A stretch of DNA of 64,000 bases from Clostridia bacterium (GCA_017397845.1 JAFQHU010000018.1:179540-243539); one strand, 5' to 3'. Numbered from the stretch's first letter, positions 24,674-33,344 are shown. Made by a program: numbers and translations. The notes: generated by a model not told the origin, from the sequence alone.

Positions 24674-25456
24674 TTATTTGTTTTTTCCTCTCTTATGGGG
24701 CATGCTCAACCATTTAAGCAAAGCAACCACACCCATAAGAAGAAGCGAAACCGCGGAGATAAGAAGTATAACTGCGAACATTTTATCGAAAGCATAGGCC
24801 TTTTTTACTCTGGTCATATATACTCCCAAACCTTCAAAGCCGCCGAGCCATTCAGAAATAACGGCTCCTACCACGGCATAAGAGGCTGAAACCTTGAGTC
24901 CCGAAAAGAACTGCTCCAAAGCTGCGGGAAGCTTGATATGCCGGAAAATTTTGATATTTCCTGCTCCCATACTCCTGAGAAGATTAATTTCATCGTCAGA
25001 AACACTTTTAAAGCCGTCCAAAAGAGATACGGTTATGGGAAAGAAAGTGGTAATGACCACCAAAGTAATTTTGGGTGCCATGGAAAAGCCCATCCATAAA
25101 ACAAGCACCGGAGCTATAGCTATAGTAGGTATAGTCTGGCTTACGACCAAAATGGGATACAGTGCCTTATAAAGGAAATTAAATCTGTCCATCAGCACCG
25201 CAAAAGCAAAGCCGAGAGCCGTACCGAGCAACAGTCCGTAAACCGCCTCCTGTAATGTTACGGCTGAATGGGCCGCAAGAATAGGAAATTCACTGATGAA
25301 AGCCTTTACCACCTCAACCGGTGAAGGAAGCATATAATTCGGTATAAGCTCGCCCTCGCTTACCGCCAGCCACAAAAGACATATAACGGTAAGCGAAATT
25401 GCGGGAGTAAACTTACTTATGATGCTTTGAAACTTTTTTGTCAATGGTAAGCACAC
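24674..25456 (-). CDS. thiX: ABC transporter permease (ThiX-like)
   Basis: A 260-residue inner-membrane permease of the BPD-transport type with about six membrane helices. The EAA-like coupling loop is FRSMGAGN region (NLLRSMGAGNIKIFRHIKLP), which contacts the ATPase. The PSPVEVVKAF motif near residue 45 is common to SsuC/ThiX permeases. The annotated start overlaps the thiamine-binding protein gene by 44 bp; an alternative TTG at 25444 would shorten it by four codons. Part of the TPP-riboswitch operon. Confidence 0.9.
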   Translation of the reverse strand: MCLPLTKKFQSIISKFTPAISLTVICLLWLAVSEGELIPNYMLPSPVEVVKAFISEFPILAAHSAVTLQEAVYGLLLGTALGFAFAVLMDRFNFLYKALYPILVVSQTIPTIAIAPVLVLWMGFSMAPKITLVVITTFFPITVSLLDGFKSVSDDEINLLRSMGAGNIKIFRHIKLPAALEQFFSGLKVSASYAVVGAVISEWLGGFEGLGVYMTRVKKAYAFDKMFAVILLISAVSLLLMGVVALLKWLSMPHKRGKNK

Positions 25457-25712
25457 CGCCTTCCGGTTTCCAGACAGTTTTTATATAAGCGGAAACCTCC
25501 GGTGCTCCGGCTTTTATTGCAACCCTGCTGCACTCGGAAATTATATCCATAATCTGTCCGTAATCTTCCCCCTCCACTGTCGTTTCAAAGGGTCCTACAT
25601 AATAATTTAAGCCCTGTGATGCAATATATGCAATCACCTCGTCTACAATACGGATAAGCTCCTCATCGTTCTCAGTTTTCGGTAAAATTTGAATAGCCGC
25701 ACTTACAGTCAT
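25413..25712 (-). CDS. Thiamine-binding/YkoF-like protein (MTH1187 family)
   Basis: A 99-residue cytoplasmic protein of the PF01910 family. It begins with the typical strand VSAAIQILPKTEN and has YYVGPFETTVEGE, a family landmark in the ligand site. Members bind thiamine or its pyrimidine part and are found next to ThiXYZ genes. First gene of the operon, 80 bp downstream of the riboswitch terminator, with AAAGGAGATAAAACT before ATG. Its 3' end overlaps the permease gene. Exact biochemical role in transport or buffering is unproven. Confidence 0.88.
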   Translation of the reverse strand: MTVSAAIQILPKTENDEELIRIVDEVIAYIASQGLNYYVGPFETTVEGEDYGQIMDIISECSRVAIKAGAPEVSAYIKTVWKPEGGVLTIDKKVSKHHK

Positions 25713-25799
25713 AGTTTTATCTCCTTTGTACTTTAATATTTAACATAAGAATATTCAGGACTGACTTAAAAAGACCTTTTGTTTCTGCCGGCAAGAAAC

Positions 25800-25826
25800 A
25801 AAAATACCACCGAAAAAACGGTGGTA
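25800..25826 (-). terminator. Expression-platform terminator of the TPP riboswitch
   Basis: On the minus strand TACCACCG and CGGTGGTA flank a T6 loop, followed by TTTTTG. Located 20 nt downstream of the aptamer, so thiamine pyrophosphate most likely ends transcription early. Confidence 0.85.
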
Positions 25827-25842
25827 CTGAAAATTTATCTTT

Positions 25843-25923
25843 ACTCTCCCTACGTCGGTATTATCCGCATCAGGTTATGGGTATAATCTCAGCCGATTGT
25901 CATCAGCACCCCCGGTAATATTC
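25843..25923 (-). ncRNA. TPP riboswitch (THI element)
   Basis: On the minus strand the conserved blocks occur in order: GGGGGTGCTG, GGCTGAGA, ACCC, AACCTGATGCGGATAATACC and GTAGGGA. These match the thiamine pyrophosphate aptamer consensus (CUGAGA and ACCUGAU cores). Followed by an intrinsic terminator and the ThiXYZ-like operon. Confidence 0.95.
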
Positions 25924-25936
25924 TTTTGTCACGGTG

Positions 25937-25966
25937 ATTATAACACTGTAAAATGATTTTTGTCAA
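25937..25966 (-). promoter_or_regulatory. SigA-type promoter of the riboswitch operon
   Basis: On the minus strand TTGACA (25961-25966), 18-bp spacer, TATAAT (25937-25942), just upstream of the TPP aptamer. Confidence 0.78.
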
Positions 25967-25969
25967 TAG

Positions 25970-26866
25970 TTATTTGAGATTTGAAGGATCGGCTTCAATA
26001 ATAATTTCCACATGATTTTTCGACGAAGCCAGATTTTTGACTGCCTTACGGTAATTTGTAAAGTCAACCACAGAAATATCCGTGTTGAAATATCTGAGCA
26101 TTTTACCGAAGCTGTCATCAAGAACACTGTCCTCGGTGCTGTCAAACATTTTTTTACCGTATATTATCATGGCCTCAACCAATTTTTCGGTAACAGTTTC
26201 ATAATTATCACAAAGGTAAACGAAATATTTAAGCATTATATCCGCCGAAAGCTTCTGCACACCCTCTTCGATAATAATCGGAATACCTCTATGTGTATAG
26301 GTTACCTTATCGGTTATATTTATTTCGATTTCACCCAAACTTTTAATGAAATCGATAAAATTTTGCTCGTCACCGATAACATATCCCTCAATGCTTATGC
26401 GGGCTAATTCACCCACACTCCACATAAGCTCATTTATTCCGCCGTTTTTCAAATGCTCATGCATATTACCCAAAAATCCGTTTACACTTGTGATTTCTTC
26501 GGGACTTATGAAGGAAATGCTTACTTTTTTATTTTCGGAATCCAATCTGACGAGAGAAAGCAGCTCAATTTTTTCATTACCGTCCCGTGTAAGTGCAAAA
26601 AGGAAGTTTCCCTTCAGCTCCTGCATATCCTTTTCCTCCACAGCCGAAGCAACAGCCTGTGTATCCTCATTTCCGGTAGTTTCGGTGCCGTCCTCTCCTC
26701 TTTCGCTTATAACCGTTACAGCAGAAAAAATTCCGATAATCAAAATAATAAAAATAAAGGCGGTTATTATAAATTTTTTGCTGGGCGTTCTGTTAAGAAA
26801 AGAGAGAGAATTAATCTTTTCAAAAAAATCTTTGATTTTATCTATAATAATATTTATATTATCCAT
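25970..26866 (-). CDS. Divergent LCP (LytR-CpsA-Psr)-like membrane protein
   Basis: A 298-residue protein with one membrane helix (about 30-50, FIITAFIFIILIIGIFSAV) and an outer domain resembling LCP ligases: a strand pair ending KKVSISFISPEE where LCP proteins have ...IPRDT, then GINELMWSVGELARISIEGYV and a GGVE-like segment LGEIEINITD. The Arg-Asp pair that binds the polyprenyl phosphate is replaced by Pro-Glu, so catalysis is doubtful. LCP enzymes attach wall polymers to peptidoglycan. AGGAGGATAA precedes ATG. A second, canonical LCP gene is at 42083. Confidence 0.62.
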   Translation of the reverse strand: MDNINIIIDKIKDFFEKINSLSFLNRTPSKKFIITAFIFIILIIGIFSAVTVISERGEDGTETTGNEDTQAVASAVEEKDMQELKGNFLFALTRDGNEKIELLSLVRLDSENKKVSISFISPEEITSVNGFLGNMHEHLKNGGINELMWSVGELARISIEGYVIGDEQNFIDFIKSLGEIEINITDKVTYTHRGIPIIIEEGVQKLSADIMLKYFVYLCDNYETVTEKLVEAMIIYGKKMFDSTEDSVLDDSFGKMLRYFNTDISVVDFTNYRKAVKNLASSKNHVEIIIEADPSNLK

Positions 26867-26891
26867 TTATCCTCCTGAGGGGTAACACAAG

Positions 26892-26917
26892 AAAAAGGAG
26901 ATTTCAGACTCCTTTTT
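26892..26917 (-). terminator. Terminator or attenuator upstream of the LCP-like gene
   Basis: AAAAAGGAG and CTCCTTTTT form a 9-bp stem ending in a short T-tract, only ~25 bp before the LCP-like start codon on the same strand. It would block read-through from upstream unless conditionally opened. Confidence 0.6.
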
Positions 26918-27021
26918 TATTATGTATTCTTTTTTAAATATATATATAAATTAAAGTAGCAATTCTTTTACTCGTCCATTTTACCATAATACTGCTTTTA
27001 AGTCAACGAACAAAAGTTTAC

Positions 27022-27047
27022 AAAAAAATTCTCCGCACAGGCGGAGA
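27022..27047 (-). terminator. Terminator of the 47-residue gene
   Basis: TCTCCGC and GCGGAGA with an ACAG-type tetraloop, followed on the minus strand by a T7 run, 5 bp past the stop codon. Confidence 0.82.
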
Positions 27048-27051
27048 GGAC

Positions 27052-27195
27052 TCAGAATTCTTTGTTTTCGTTTTTGCCCTGAGGCTGAGGAGGATCTGCA
27101 GATTTGTCGGGTGTCGGTAAGGTCTGTTCCTTTAAACGATACTTCTGATTATTTTTGCTGTTATTACGGGCTTGGTTGTTTTTATTCTTTGCCAT
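27052..27195 (-). CDS. Small hydrophilic protein, unknown (47 aa)
   Basis: A complete short gene with AAGGAG 9 nt before ATG 27195 and its own strong terminator. The protein begins MAKNKNNQARNNSKNNQK, is rich in Asn, Gln and Lys, then has a Pro-rich segment (LPTPDKSADPPQPQG) and no cysteines or hydrophobic core. I do not recognise it. Its composition recalls small spore or nucleic-acid-binding proteins, but no family motif supports this. An in-frame ATG at 27201 is too close to the ribosome site. Confidence 0.6.
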   Translation of the reverse strand: MAKNKNNQARNNSKNNQKYRLKEQTLPTPDKSADPPQPQGKNENKEF

Positions 27196-27312
27196 TTTCA
27201 TAAACTCCTTAAAAATAGTCGAGGCTTTTACCTCGGAAATAGTTTAACCGAAAGTAAGAAAATGATACCCGAAAATAATAAAAATCAGATTATTCCAAAA
27301 AGATACATAAAT

Positions 27313-27340
27313 GAAAAACCCCGTTCAAAGAACGAGGTTT
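27313..27340 (-). terminator. Terminator of the tRNA pair
   Basis: AAACCTCGTTC and GAACGGGGTTT (one mismatch) with a 3-nt loop and T5, abutting the 3' end of tRNA-Glu. Confidence 0.82.
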
Positions 27341-27415
27341 TGGTGACCCGGACGAGAATCGAACTCGTGTTACCGCCGTGAAAGGGCGGTGTCTTAACCG
27401 CTTGACCACCGGGCC
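27341..27415 (-). tRNA. tRNA-Glu (TTC)
   Basis: 75 nt with CCA encoded. Acceptor GGCCCGG pairs with CCGGGTC (one G-U). Anticodon loop CTTTCAC gives anticodon TTC; the T arm has GTTCGAATC. Followed by a terminator. Confidence 0.96.
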
Positions 27416-27464
27416 ATATATGTAAAAGAGGAGGACACGTTATCCTGACTCTTTATTTTTAAAC

Positions 27465-27541
27465 TGGTAGCGGCAGTGGGATTCGAACCTACGACCAATC
27501 GGGTATGAACCGAGTACTCTAGCCAACTGAGCTATACCGCC
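27465..27541 (-). tRNA. tRNA-Met (CAT)
   Basis: 77 nt with CCA encoded. Acceptor GGCGGTA pairs with TGCCGCT-type arm; the D arm TAGCTCAGTTGGCTAGAG, anticodon loop TTCATAC and T arm GTTCGAATC are typical. It looks like elongator Met; a tRNA-Ile2 whose CAT is later modified cannot be excluded. Confidence 0.93.
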
Positions 27542-27572
27542 ACATCTCCGCTGCTGTTCACAACGCCTCAAT

Positions 27573-27601
27573 AATATATCATAAGACTTTTATTTTGTCA
27601 A
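27573..27601 (-). promoter_or_regulatory. SigA-type promoter of the tRNA operon
   Basis: On the minus strand TTGACA (27596-27601), 17-bp spacer, TATATT (27573-27578), 32 bp upstream of tRNA-Met. Confidence 0.78.
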
Positions 27602-27644
27602 TACTTTTTTTGAAAAAATTTGTTTTTTTGTTCTTTTTCTTTTT

Positions 27645-28088
27645 TCACCTTTTTTCGGCAAAAAAATCCCTCAGAATACGTGCACATTCATCTTCCATAA
27701 AACCGCCTATTATATGAGGTTTGTGATTAAATCCCTTCAATGAAAAATTATCCGCCGACCCGAAGCAGCCTGCCTTTTCATCGTAGGCGCCAAATACCAC
27801 TCTCCCGATACGGGAATTTATAATTGCACCGGCACACATGGGACAAGGCTCCAATGTAACATACATCACCGCCTGATTAAGCCGCCAAGATGAAAGATTT
27901 TCACAGGCTTCATTTATGGCACATATTTCCGCATGAAGAAGTGCATTTTTCTTTTCTTCTCTTTTATTATAACCCCGGCCGACTATTTTATCCCCGGAAA
28001 CGATTACTGCACCCACGGGAACATCTCCCTTTTCACCCGCTTTACGGGCAAGAGAAAGAGCTATGTTCATATATTCACTGTCTTTCAT
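27645..28088 (-). CDS. tadA: tRNA-specific adenosine-34 deaminase
   Basis: A 147-residue cytidine-deaminase-fold enzyme that converts A34 to inosine in tRNA-Arg(ACG). Zinc ligands and the proton-shuttle Glu are in HAEICAI (His, Glu) and PCPMCAGA (two Cys), with the usual spacing. Length is normal. It follows the CPBP gene by 3 bp, so the two are likely co-transcribed, and sits directly upstream of tRNA genes transcribed the same way. Confidence 0.95.
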   Translation of the reverse strand: MKDSEYMNIALSLARKAGEKGDVPVGAVIVSGDKIVGRGYNKREEKKNALLHAEICAINEACENLSSWRLNQAVMYVTLEPCPMCAGAIINSRIGRVVFGAYDEKAGCFGSADNFSLKGFNHKPHIIGGFMEDECARILRDFFAEKR

Positions 28089-28091
28089 TTT

Positions 28092-29075
28092 TTACCTTCC
28101 GAATGTTACATAGTTCGAAGTGATATAAAGCATAAGAAGAAAAGCAAGAATCATCGGAATATTAAAGAAAAATCCGCCAATCTTTTCTCCGGGACTGAGA
28201 ACAGTATCTCCGTCCGAAAATCTGCTTTTATTTCTGACACCGAAAATCAATGCGAGAACAATACCGACAAAGCCGAAGCCATAAATTATTAAAGCGGAAA
28301 GAAGCGTTCCTGTTTCCTGGCCAAAGCCTTCGGTAATGTAGGAAAGAGCGAGAGAAATAAAATTATTTGTGCCGTGAATCAGCACAGCAGTCCATAAGGT
28401 ACCCGTTTTAACGGTAAAGTATCCTATAGTAAAGCCCGCCATAAGAGCAAAGGGTGCCTGAATCAAATTGCCGTGCATTACGGCAAAGAGAACCGCTGAA
28501 GCGCCGACGGCAAAAGAATCACCGTATTTTCTGAGATTTCCCATAACAAAGCCTCTGAGAGACAGCTCCTCAGCCATGGCAGCAACGACAACCACTCTTA
28601 CGAAGCTTATAAAAAAGCCTGCCGCACCGTCGGGCATGGGAACATCGGGAGAGGTCAGTTCAAAGCCGAAAACAGACATTATGCCGATAAAAAAAGAAGA
28701 TACCACATTAGCAGCCATACACAGGCCGGAGCCGGCGTAAACCGATATTATCAAAGAGCCTTTGCTTACCTTGCGGTCAAACACGAGAGTTTCATCTGCT
28801 CCGGTATATTTTTTCATCAGCCGGTTAACAAAAATAAAAGGCAGAAGCACACCTGCAAAGGTAAGAAACACATCTGCGCCGCTTTGAAAAAAGCTGTCGG
28901 TAGTATATTTGTCCCAAAGGCCCACCGCCTGTATACCTAAAGCAAGCACATTTTGTATAAGCACATAGCCCAAAAGTGCCAAACCGCACAAAGCGCCAAC
29001 TTTTCTGAGTGCCTTTTTTTCTTTTTCTTTTCTGTAAAAATAATCGGGGGTTAAAAAAGCATGGTTATAATCCAT
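28092..29075 (-). CDS. CPBP-family intramembrane metalloprotease
   Basis: A 327-residue polytopic protein (about eight hydrophobic segments). The CAAX-protease/bacteriocin-processing motifs are present: AEELSLRGFVMG (EExxxR), FAVMHGN (His) and a later GTNNFISL block with Asn, all near membrane helices. Members cleave membrane-bound substrates or confer bacteriocin immunity; the target here is unknown. The start is set at ATG 29075, 10 nt after GAAAGG; a TTG at 29096 is less likely. First gene of a unit with tadA. Confidence 0.9.
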   Translation of the reverse strand: MDYNHAFLTPDYFYRKEKEKKALRKVGALCGLALLGYVLIQNVLALGIQAVGLWDKYTTDSFFQSGADVFLTFAGVLLPFIFVNRLMKKYTGADETLVFDRKVSKGSLIISVYAGSGLCMAANVVSSFFIGIMSVFGFELTSPDVPMPDGAAGFFISFVRVVVVAAMAEELSLRGFVMGNLRKYGDSFAVGASAVLFAVMHGNLIQAPFALMAGFTIGYFTVKTGTLWTAVLIHGTNNFISLALSYITEGFGQETGTLLSALIIYGFGFVGIVLALIFGVRNKSRFSDGDTVLSPGEKIGGFFFNIPMILAFLLMLYITSNYVTFGR

Positions 29076-29151
29076 AATTTTCTGCCTTTCACACAATAAT
29101 GTAAATTATGAGAAACGGTTTCGGATGACAATTCATGAGAGAGTAAAGATT

Positions 29152-30546
29152 TTAATCTTCGTCAACCTTTTCTTCTCTGTTGTCCCGTAATGCAGTCTCA
29201 CGGTTATCCTCCACACCCTCGGTGCTCGAGGAAATAAAGAGAATTTTAAAAGTCATGAGCATAAGCTTAAAATCTTCTGCTATTGACTGATTCGCTATAT
29301 ACATGAGATCCATCTGCACCTTATCATAGGGCGGAGTGTTATATTTACCGTAAACTTGGGCATAACCCGTAAGACCTGCTTTAACCTGTAATCTTAAAGC
29401 AAATTCGGGCATATCCTTTTCATACTGAGCTGCGATTTCCGGTCTTTCGGGTCTGGGTCCCACAAAGGACATATCACCCTTAAAAATATTAAACAGCTGA
29501 GGAAGCTCGTCCAGACGGAGCTTTCTGATAATTTTTCCTACGGGAGTGATTCTGTCATCGTTCTCCCCTGCCAATCTTGCCACGCCGTCTTTTTCGGCAT
29601 TCTGAATCATACTTCTGAATTTGTAAATTTTAAACTCTTTGCCGTCTTTGGTTAATCTTACCTGCTTGTAAAGAACATCTCCGCCGTCATATGCTTTGAT
29701 TGCCGCAGCGGTGACGAGCATAAACGGAGAGGAAATAATAATGGCAATAAAAGAAAGAACAATATCTGCCACTCTTTTTATAAGATGGTAGATAAGGTTT
29801 GAATCATCCGCCCTTTTACAGCGGTAAACGGGAACATTCATAAGCTGTATCGTTCTGCCGCCGCGGATAATTGTATCGGAAATTTTAGGTTTGATATAAG
29901 CTACCTTTCCGTTGGCAATACAGTATTTTACAACCTCATTTCTGTAATCCGACGGTACGCCGCAAAGAAAAACGGCGTTGATATTTTTAATACTTTCGAA
30001 AAATTCATTGAGGGGAGTTTTTTCGCAGTTGAAGGTACGGACGACATTAAACCGTTTGTCCATCGTCCTTATTCCTTTAAGAGAGATATAAGAATCAACA
30101 TTACCGAAAAGTACCACGGTTTTTCTCGGCTTATGCAATTTGAAATAGACATAATCCGCTGCAAAGCACCACAGTGCCGCAAAAAGAGAAAAGGCGACAA
30201 ACATCAGTATAAACGGCAACGGAGAAACCAGCTTATAGCTGAGAAGTGAAAATATAACATAACAAAAGCCTTGCAGGAAGCCTATGGCAATAATTTGAGA
30301 AAAAATCAGATCAACCACTGTGGATGTTCCCACCATGAATCCGCCGTAAACTTTTACAAAGGCAACATATATCACCACAAAAAGCACACCCAAAAAATAG
30401 TTACCCAAACGGAAAAAGGGCGTGGGAATGTATTTGTTGTAAAATTCCAACCAAACATAATACAGGCTGCCGCTGAAAGCAAAGATGATAAAAATTTTAA
30501 ATAAATAAAGAATTATTTTTTCTTTTATATATCTGCTGTTATTCAT
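29152..30546 (-). CDS. Polyprenyl glycosylphosphotransferase (sugar transferase)
   Basis: A 464-residue initiating transferase that loads a sugar-1-phosphate onto undecaprenyl phosphate for surface polysaccharide synthesis. About four N-terminal membrane helices, a nucleotide-binding-like middle domain (VVLFGNVDSYISLKG...) and the C-terminal bacterial sugar transferase domain are in order. The domain shows KRVADIVLSFIAII, FKIYKFRSM, RKLRLDELPQLFNI and FVGPRPERPE, all signature blocks. No polysaccharide cluster surrounds it. Start follows AGAGGGTT. Confidence 0.94.
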   Translation of the reverse strand: MNNSRYIKEKIILYLFKIFIIFAFSGSLYYVWLEFYNKYIPTPFFRLGNYFLGVLFVVIYVAFVKVYGGFMVGTSTVVDLIFSQIIAIGFLQGFCYVIFSLLSYKLVSPLPFILMFVAFSLFAALWCFAADYVYFKLHKPRKTVVLFGNVDSYISLKGIRTMDKRFNVVRTFNCEKTPLNEFFESIKNINAVFLCGVPSDYRNEVVKYCIANGKVAYIKPKISDTIIRGGRTIQLMNVPVYRCKRADDSNLIYHLIKRVADIVLSFIAIIISSPFMLVTAAAIKAYDGGDVLYKQVRLTKDGKEFKIYKFRSMIQNAEKDGVARLAGENDDRITPVGKIIRKLRLDELPQLFNIFKGDMSFVGPRPERPEIAAQYEKDMPEFALRLQVKAGLTGYAQVYGKYNTPPYDKVQMDLMYIANQSIAEDFKLMLMTFKILFISSSTEGVEDNRETALRDNREEKVDED

Positions 30547-30691
30547 ATTTTAAACCCTCTGTAAAATTTTAATAATCCGGCTTTAAACGCCGTACCGTTT
30601 TTATTCTTCTTAAACAATATATGAAATCTACTTTATTTTAAACTTAAACGTATGCAAAAAGCATTTTTTTCCATTATCGTCCTTTGTGCAT

Positions 30692-30720
30692 ATAATATCA
30701 CAAACTTTTATTTATGTAAA
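30692..30720 (-). promoter_or_regulatory. Candidate promoter of the sugar transferase gene
   Basis: On the minus strand TTTACA (30715-30720), 17-bp spacer, TATTAT (30692-30697). Confidence 0.5.
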
Positions 30721-30853
30721 GTTAAAAAATAAATTATGCTGTATGAGATCCGATTAAAAATTCTGTTTTAGAACAAAGTCTTATCTTTTATGTCAAAATA
30801 ACCAAAATGTATATTATATTTGATACAGAGTGCCCTAAAATGACTCTTAAAGG

Positions 30854-30882
30854 TTGAAAGTTTGATTTTTTTGGTGTAAAAT
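30854..30882 (+). promoter_or_regulatory. SigA-type promoter of glgP
   Basis: TTGAAA (30854-30859), 17-bp spacer, TAAAAT (30877-30882), 57 bp upstream of the start codon. Confidence 0.7.
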
Positions 30883-30938
30883 AACAATAAAAAAAAGAAA
30901 AAACACCTTTTTCGATATATTAATTGGAGGTTTTGTAC

Positions 30939-33344
30939 ATGAATTACACACTAACAAAGAAGCAAGCAAAGGAATTAATTACCGGCAAGCTTTCCCATTT
31001 TTACGGTGTTTCTGCAGAAGAAGCAACCGACGAACAGTATTATAAGGCAGTGGCTCTTATTATAAGAGATCTTATGCATGACGGCCTGCGTGATTTCAGG
31101 GCTGACAAAAATGCTGACAAGACAAAGAAGATTTATTATCTGAGCATGGAATTCCTTATGGGACGTTCACTTAAAAATAATCTGTATAATCTCAACCTTA
31201 CCAAGGTTTTCGAGGATGCTCTCAAGGATATGGGTATAAAACTTGAAATGCTCTATGATCAGGAGCCCGACGCAGGTCTGGGTAACGGCGGTCTCGGCAG
31301 ACTTGCCGCCTGCTACCTGGACGGCCTTGCAACTCAAGGCTATTACGGCATGGGCTACAGCATTCTCTATGAATGCGGTATCTTCCAGCAGAAGCTTGAT
31401 AACGGTTGGCAGACTGAGCTTCCTGATTTCTGGCTTCCCGGCGGTGAGGTATGGCTCAGACCTAAAGAAAAGGATAGCTTCACTGTTCGCTTCGGCGGTG
31501 AGGTTATAGACAACTGGGATAACCAGTATCACAGCGTTGAATACAGAAACACCACCGACATTCTTGCCGTTCCCTATGATATGTTTGTAAGCGGTAAGGA
31601 CGGAAAGGGTATCTCTGTTCTCCGTCTGTGGAAGAGTAAGGCTCCCTCTCTGGATATGCAACGTTTTGCCGACGGTAAATATCTGCTTGCAGTGGAAAAT
31701 CAGGCTATGGCTGAAGTTATCTGCAAAATCCTTTACCCCGCAGACAACCATGCAGAGGGTAAGAGTCTGCGTCTTAAACAGCAGTATTTCCTTGTTTCCG
31801 CTTCAACACAGGATATTGTGAGCAGACATCTGCGCCATTTCGGTACAATGGAAAACTTTGCAGAATACAATGCAATCCATATCAATGACACCCATCCCAC
31901 CCTGTCAATTCCGGAGCTTATGCGTATTCTTCTGGACGAATGCGGATACGGCTGGGACGAAGCATGGAATATTGTTACAAAAACTGTGGCCTATACTAAC
32001 CACACAGTTATGAAGGAAGCACTTGAATGCTGGCATGAGGACCTTGTAAAGAGCCTTCTCCCCCGTATTTATCAGATAATCAAAGAAATTGACAACAGAT
32101 ACCGCTATTACATCTGGGAAACAACTCACGATGCATATAAGGTTGAAGAAATGGCTATTGTTTCCAGCGGTTCAGTAAGAATGGCAAACCTTTGCGTTGC
32201 TGCCTGCCACAGCGTAAACGGTGTTTCCGCTCTCCACAGCCAGATTCTTAAGGATACTGTATTTAACGAACACTATAAGCTCACACCCGGTAAATTCAAA
32301 AATGTTACAAACGGTATTGCACACCGCAGATGGCTCTGTCAGTCTAACCCCGGACTTACCTCTTATCTTACAGAGCTTATCGGTGACGGCTTTGTTTATG
32401 ACGGCAACGAGCTCAAAAAACTTGCAAAATTCAAGGACGACAAAAAGGTTCTTGCAAATATTGAAAAAATCAAATACAATAACAAAAAATCCTTTGCTGA
32501 ATATGTAAAGAAAAAGACAGAAATTGAGCTTGATCCTAATTCTCTCTTTGATGTACAGGTAAAGCGCCTGCACGAATATAAGCGTCAGCATCTCAATGCC
32601 TTCCAAATTATTGCAAGATATCTCGAAATCAAGGATAATCCCGATGGAGACTATGTTCCCCGCACCTATATTTTCGGTGCTAAAGCTGCACCGAGTTATA
32701 CTCAGGCAAAAAGAATTATATCTCTTATCTGTACTCTTTCTGACCTTATTAATAACGACCCTGATATGAAGGGCAGACTCAAGGTTGTGTTCCTTGAAAA
32801 CTATAATGTTACCATGGCTGAAAAGCTTATGCCCGCTGCAGACATCAGTGAACAGATTTCTCTGGCAGGTACAGAGGCCAGCGGTACAGGTAATATGAAG
32901 CTGATGATAAACGGTGCTCTTACTCTGGGTACTCTTGACGGTGCCAATGTTGAAATCAACGAAGCGGTAGGCGACGAAAACATGTTCCTTTTCGGTATGA
33001 AAACTCCTGAGGTTATGGAGCTTCAGAAATCAGGCTACACACCCATAAACTATTTCAACAACAATGCAGAGCTCAGAAGAGTCATCGAATTTATCCAGCG
33101 CGGTATTAACGGCAGATTCTATCCCGAAATTGCAAACGATATCCTCTATAATGACCAGTATATGGTTCTTGCTGACTTTGCCGACTACAGAGCAAAGCAG
33201 AAGGCTATTGACGAAGTATGGAAGGACAGAACCAAATGGAACAAAATGTCTCTTATGAACATTGCCGGTGCAGGCCGCTTTGCCGCCGACAGAGCAATCA
33301 ATGATTATGCGAGAGACATTTGGAACACAAAGCCCGTAAGATAA
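30939..33344 (+). CDS. glgP: Glycogen/starch/alpha-glucan phosphorylase
   Basis: An 801-residue GT35 enzyme that releases glucose-1-phosphate from alpha-1,4-glucans. The PLP lysine lies in the signature EASGTGNMKLMINGAL (Lys near 653), followed by GTLDGANVEI. Other blocks, YLSMEFLMGRSLKNNL, GLGNGGLGRLAAC and KRLHEYKRQ, match the family. Length is normal. ATG 30939 follows TTGGAGG; an upstream in-frame TTG is less likely. It overlaps the HAD phosphatase gene by 1 bp. No other glycogen genes are in the window. Confidence 0.97.
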   Translation: MNYTLTKKQAKELITGKLSHFYGVSAEEATDEQYYKAVALIIRDLMHDGLRDFRADKNADKTKKIYYLSMEFLMGRSLKNNLYNLNLTKVFEDALKDMGIKLEMLYDQEPDAGLGNGGLGRLAACYLDGLATQGYYGMGYSILYECGIFQQKLDNGWQTELPDFWLPGGEVWLRPKEKDSFTVRFGGEVIDNWDNQYHSVEYRNTTDILAVPYDMFVSGKDGKGISVLRLWKSKAPSLDMQRFADGKYLLAVENQAMAEVICKILYPADNHAEGKSLRLKQQYFLVSASTQDIVSRHLRHFGTMENFAEYNAIHINDTHPTLSIPELMRILLDECGYGWDEAWNIVTKTVAYTNHTVMKEALECWHEDLVKSLLPRIYQIIKEIDNRYRYYIWETTHDAYKVEEMAIVSSGSVRMANLCVAACHSVNGVSALHSQILKDTVFNEHYKLTPGKFKNVTNGIAHRRWLCQSNPGLTSYLTELIGDGFVYDGNELKKLAKFKDDKKVLANIEKIKYNNKKSFAEYVKKKTEIELDPNSLFDVQVKRLHEYKRQHLNAFQIIARYLEIKDNPDGDYVPRTYIFGAKAAPSYTQAKRIISLICTLSDLINNDPDMKGRLKVVFLENYNVTMAEKLMPAADISEQISLAGTEASGTGNMKLMINGALTLGTLDGANVEINEAVGDENMFLFGMKTPEVMELQKSGYTPINYFNNNAELRRVIEFIQRGINGRFYPEIANDILYNDQYMVLADFADYRAKQKAIDEVWKDRTKWNKMSLMNIAGAGRFAADRAINDYARDIWNTKPVR

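Larger units (their letters stand above)
30547..30938. other. Divergent intergenic region between sugar transferase and glgP
   Basis: 392 bp, very AT-rich. It holds a leftward promoter candidate (30692-30720) and a strong rightward promoter (30854-30882). I see no RNA gene, repeat or short gene in it. Confidence 0.6.

Noticed and set aside
25780..25800. TTGTTTC/GAAACAA hairpin next to the TPP terminator as a second terminator
   Set aside because: Short stem without a T-tract; it may take part in an antiterminator fold but this cannot be shown by eye.
32172..32606. 144-codon frame antisense to glgP
   Set aside because: Mirror of a conserved phosphorylase region; no independent evidence.
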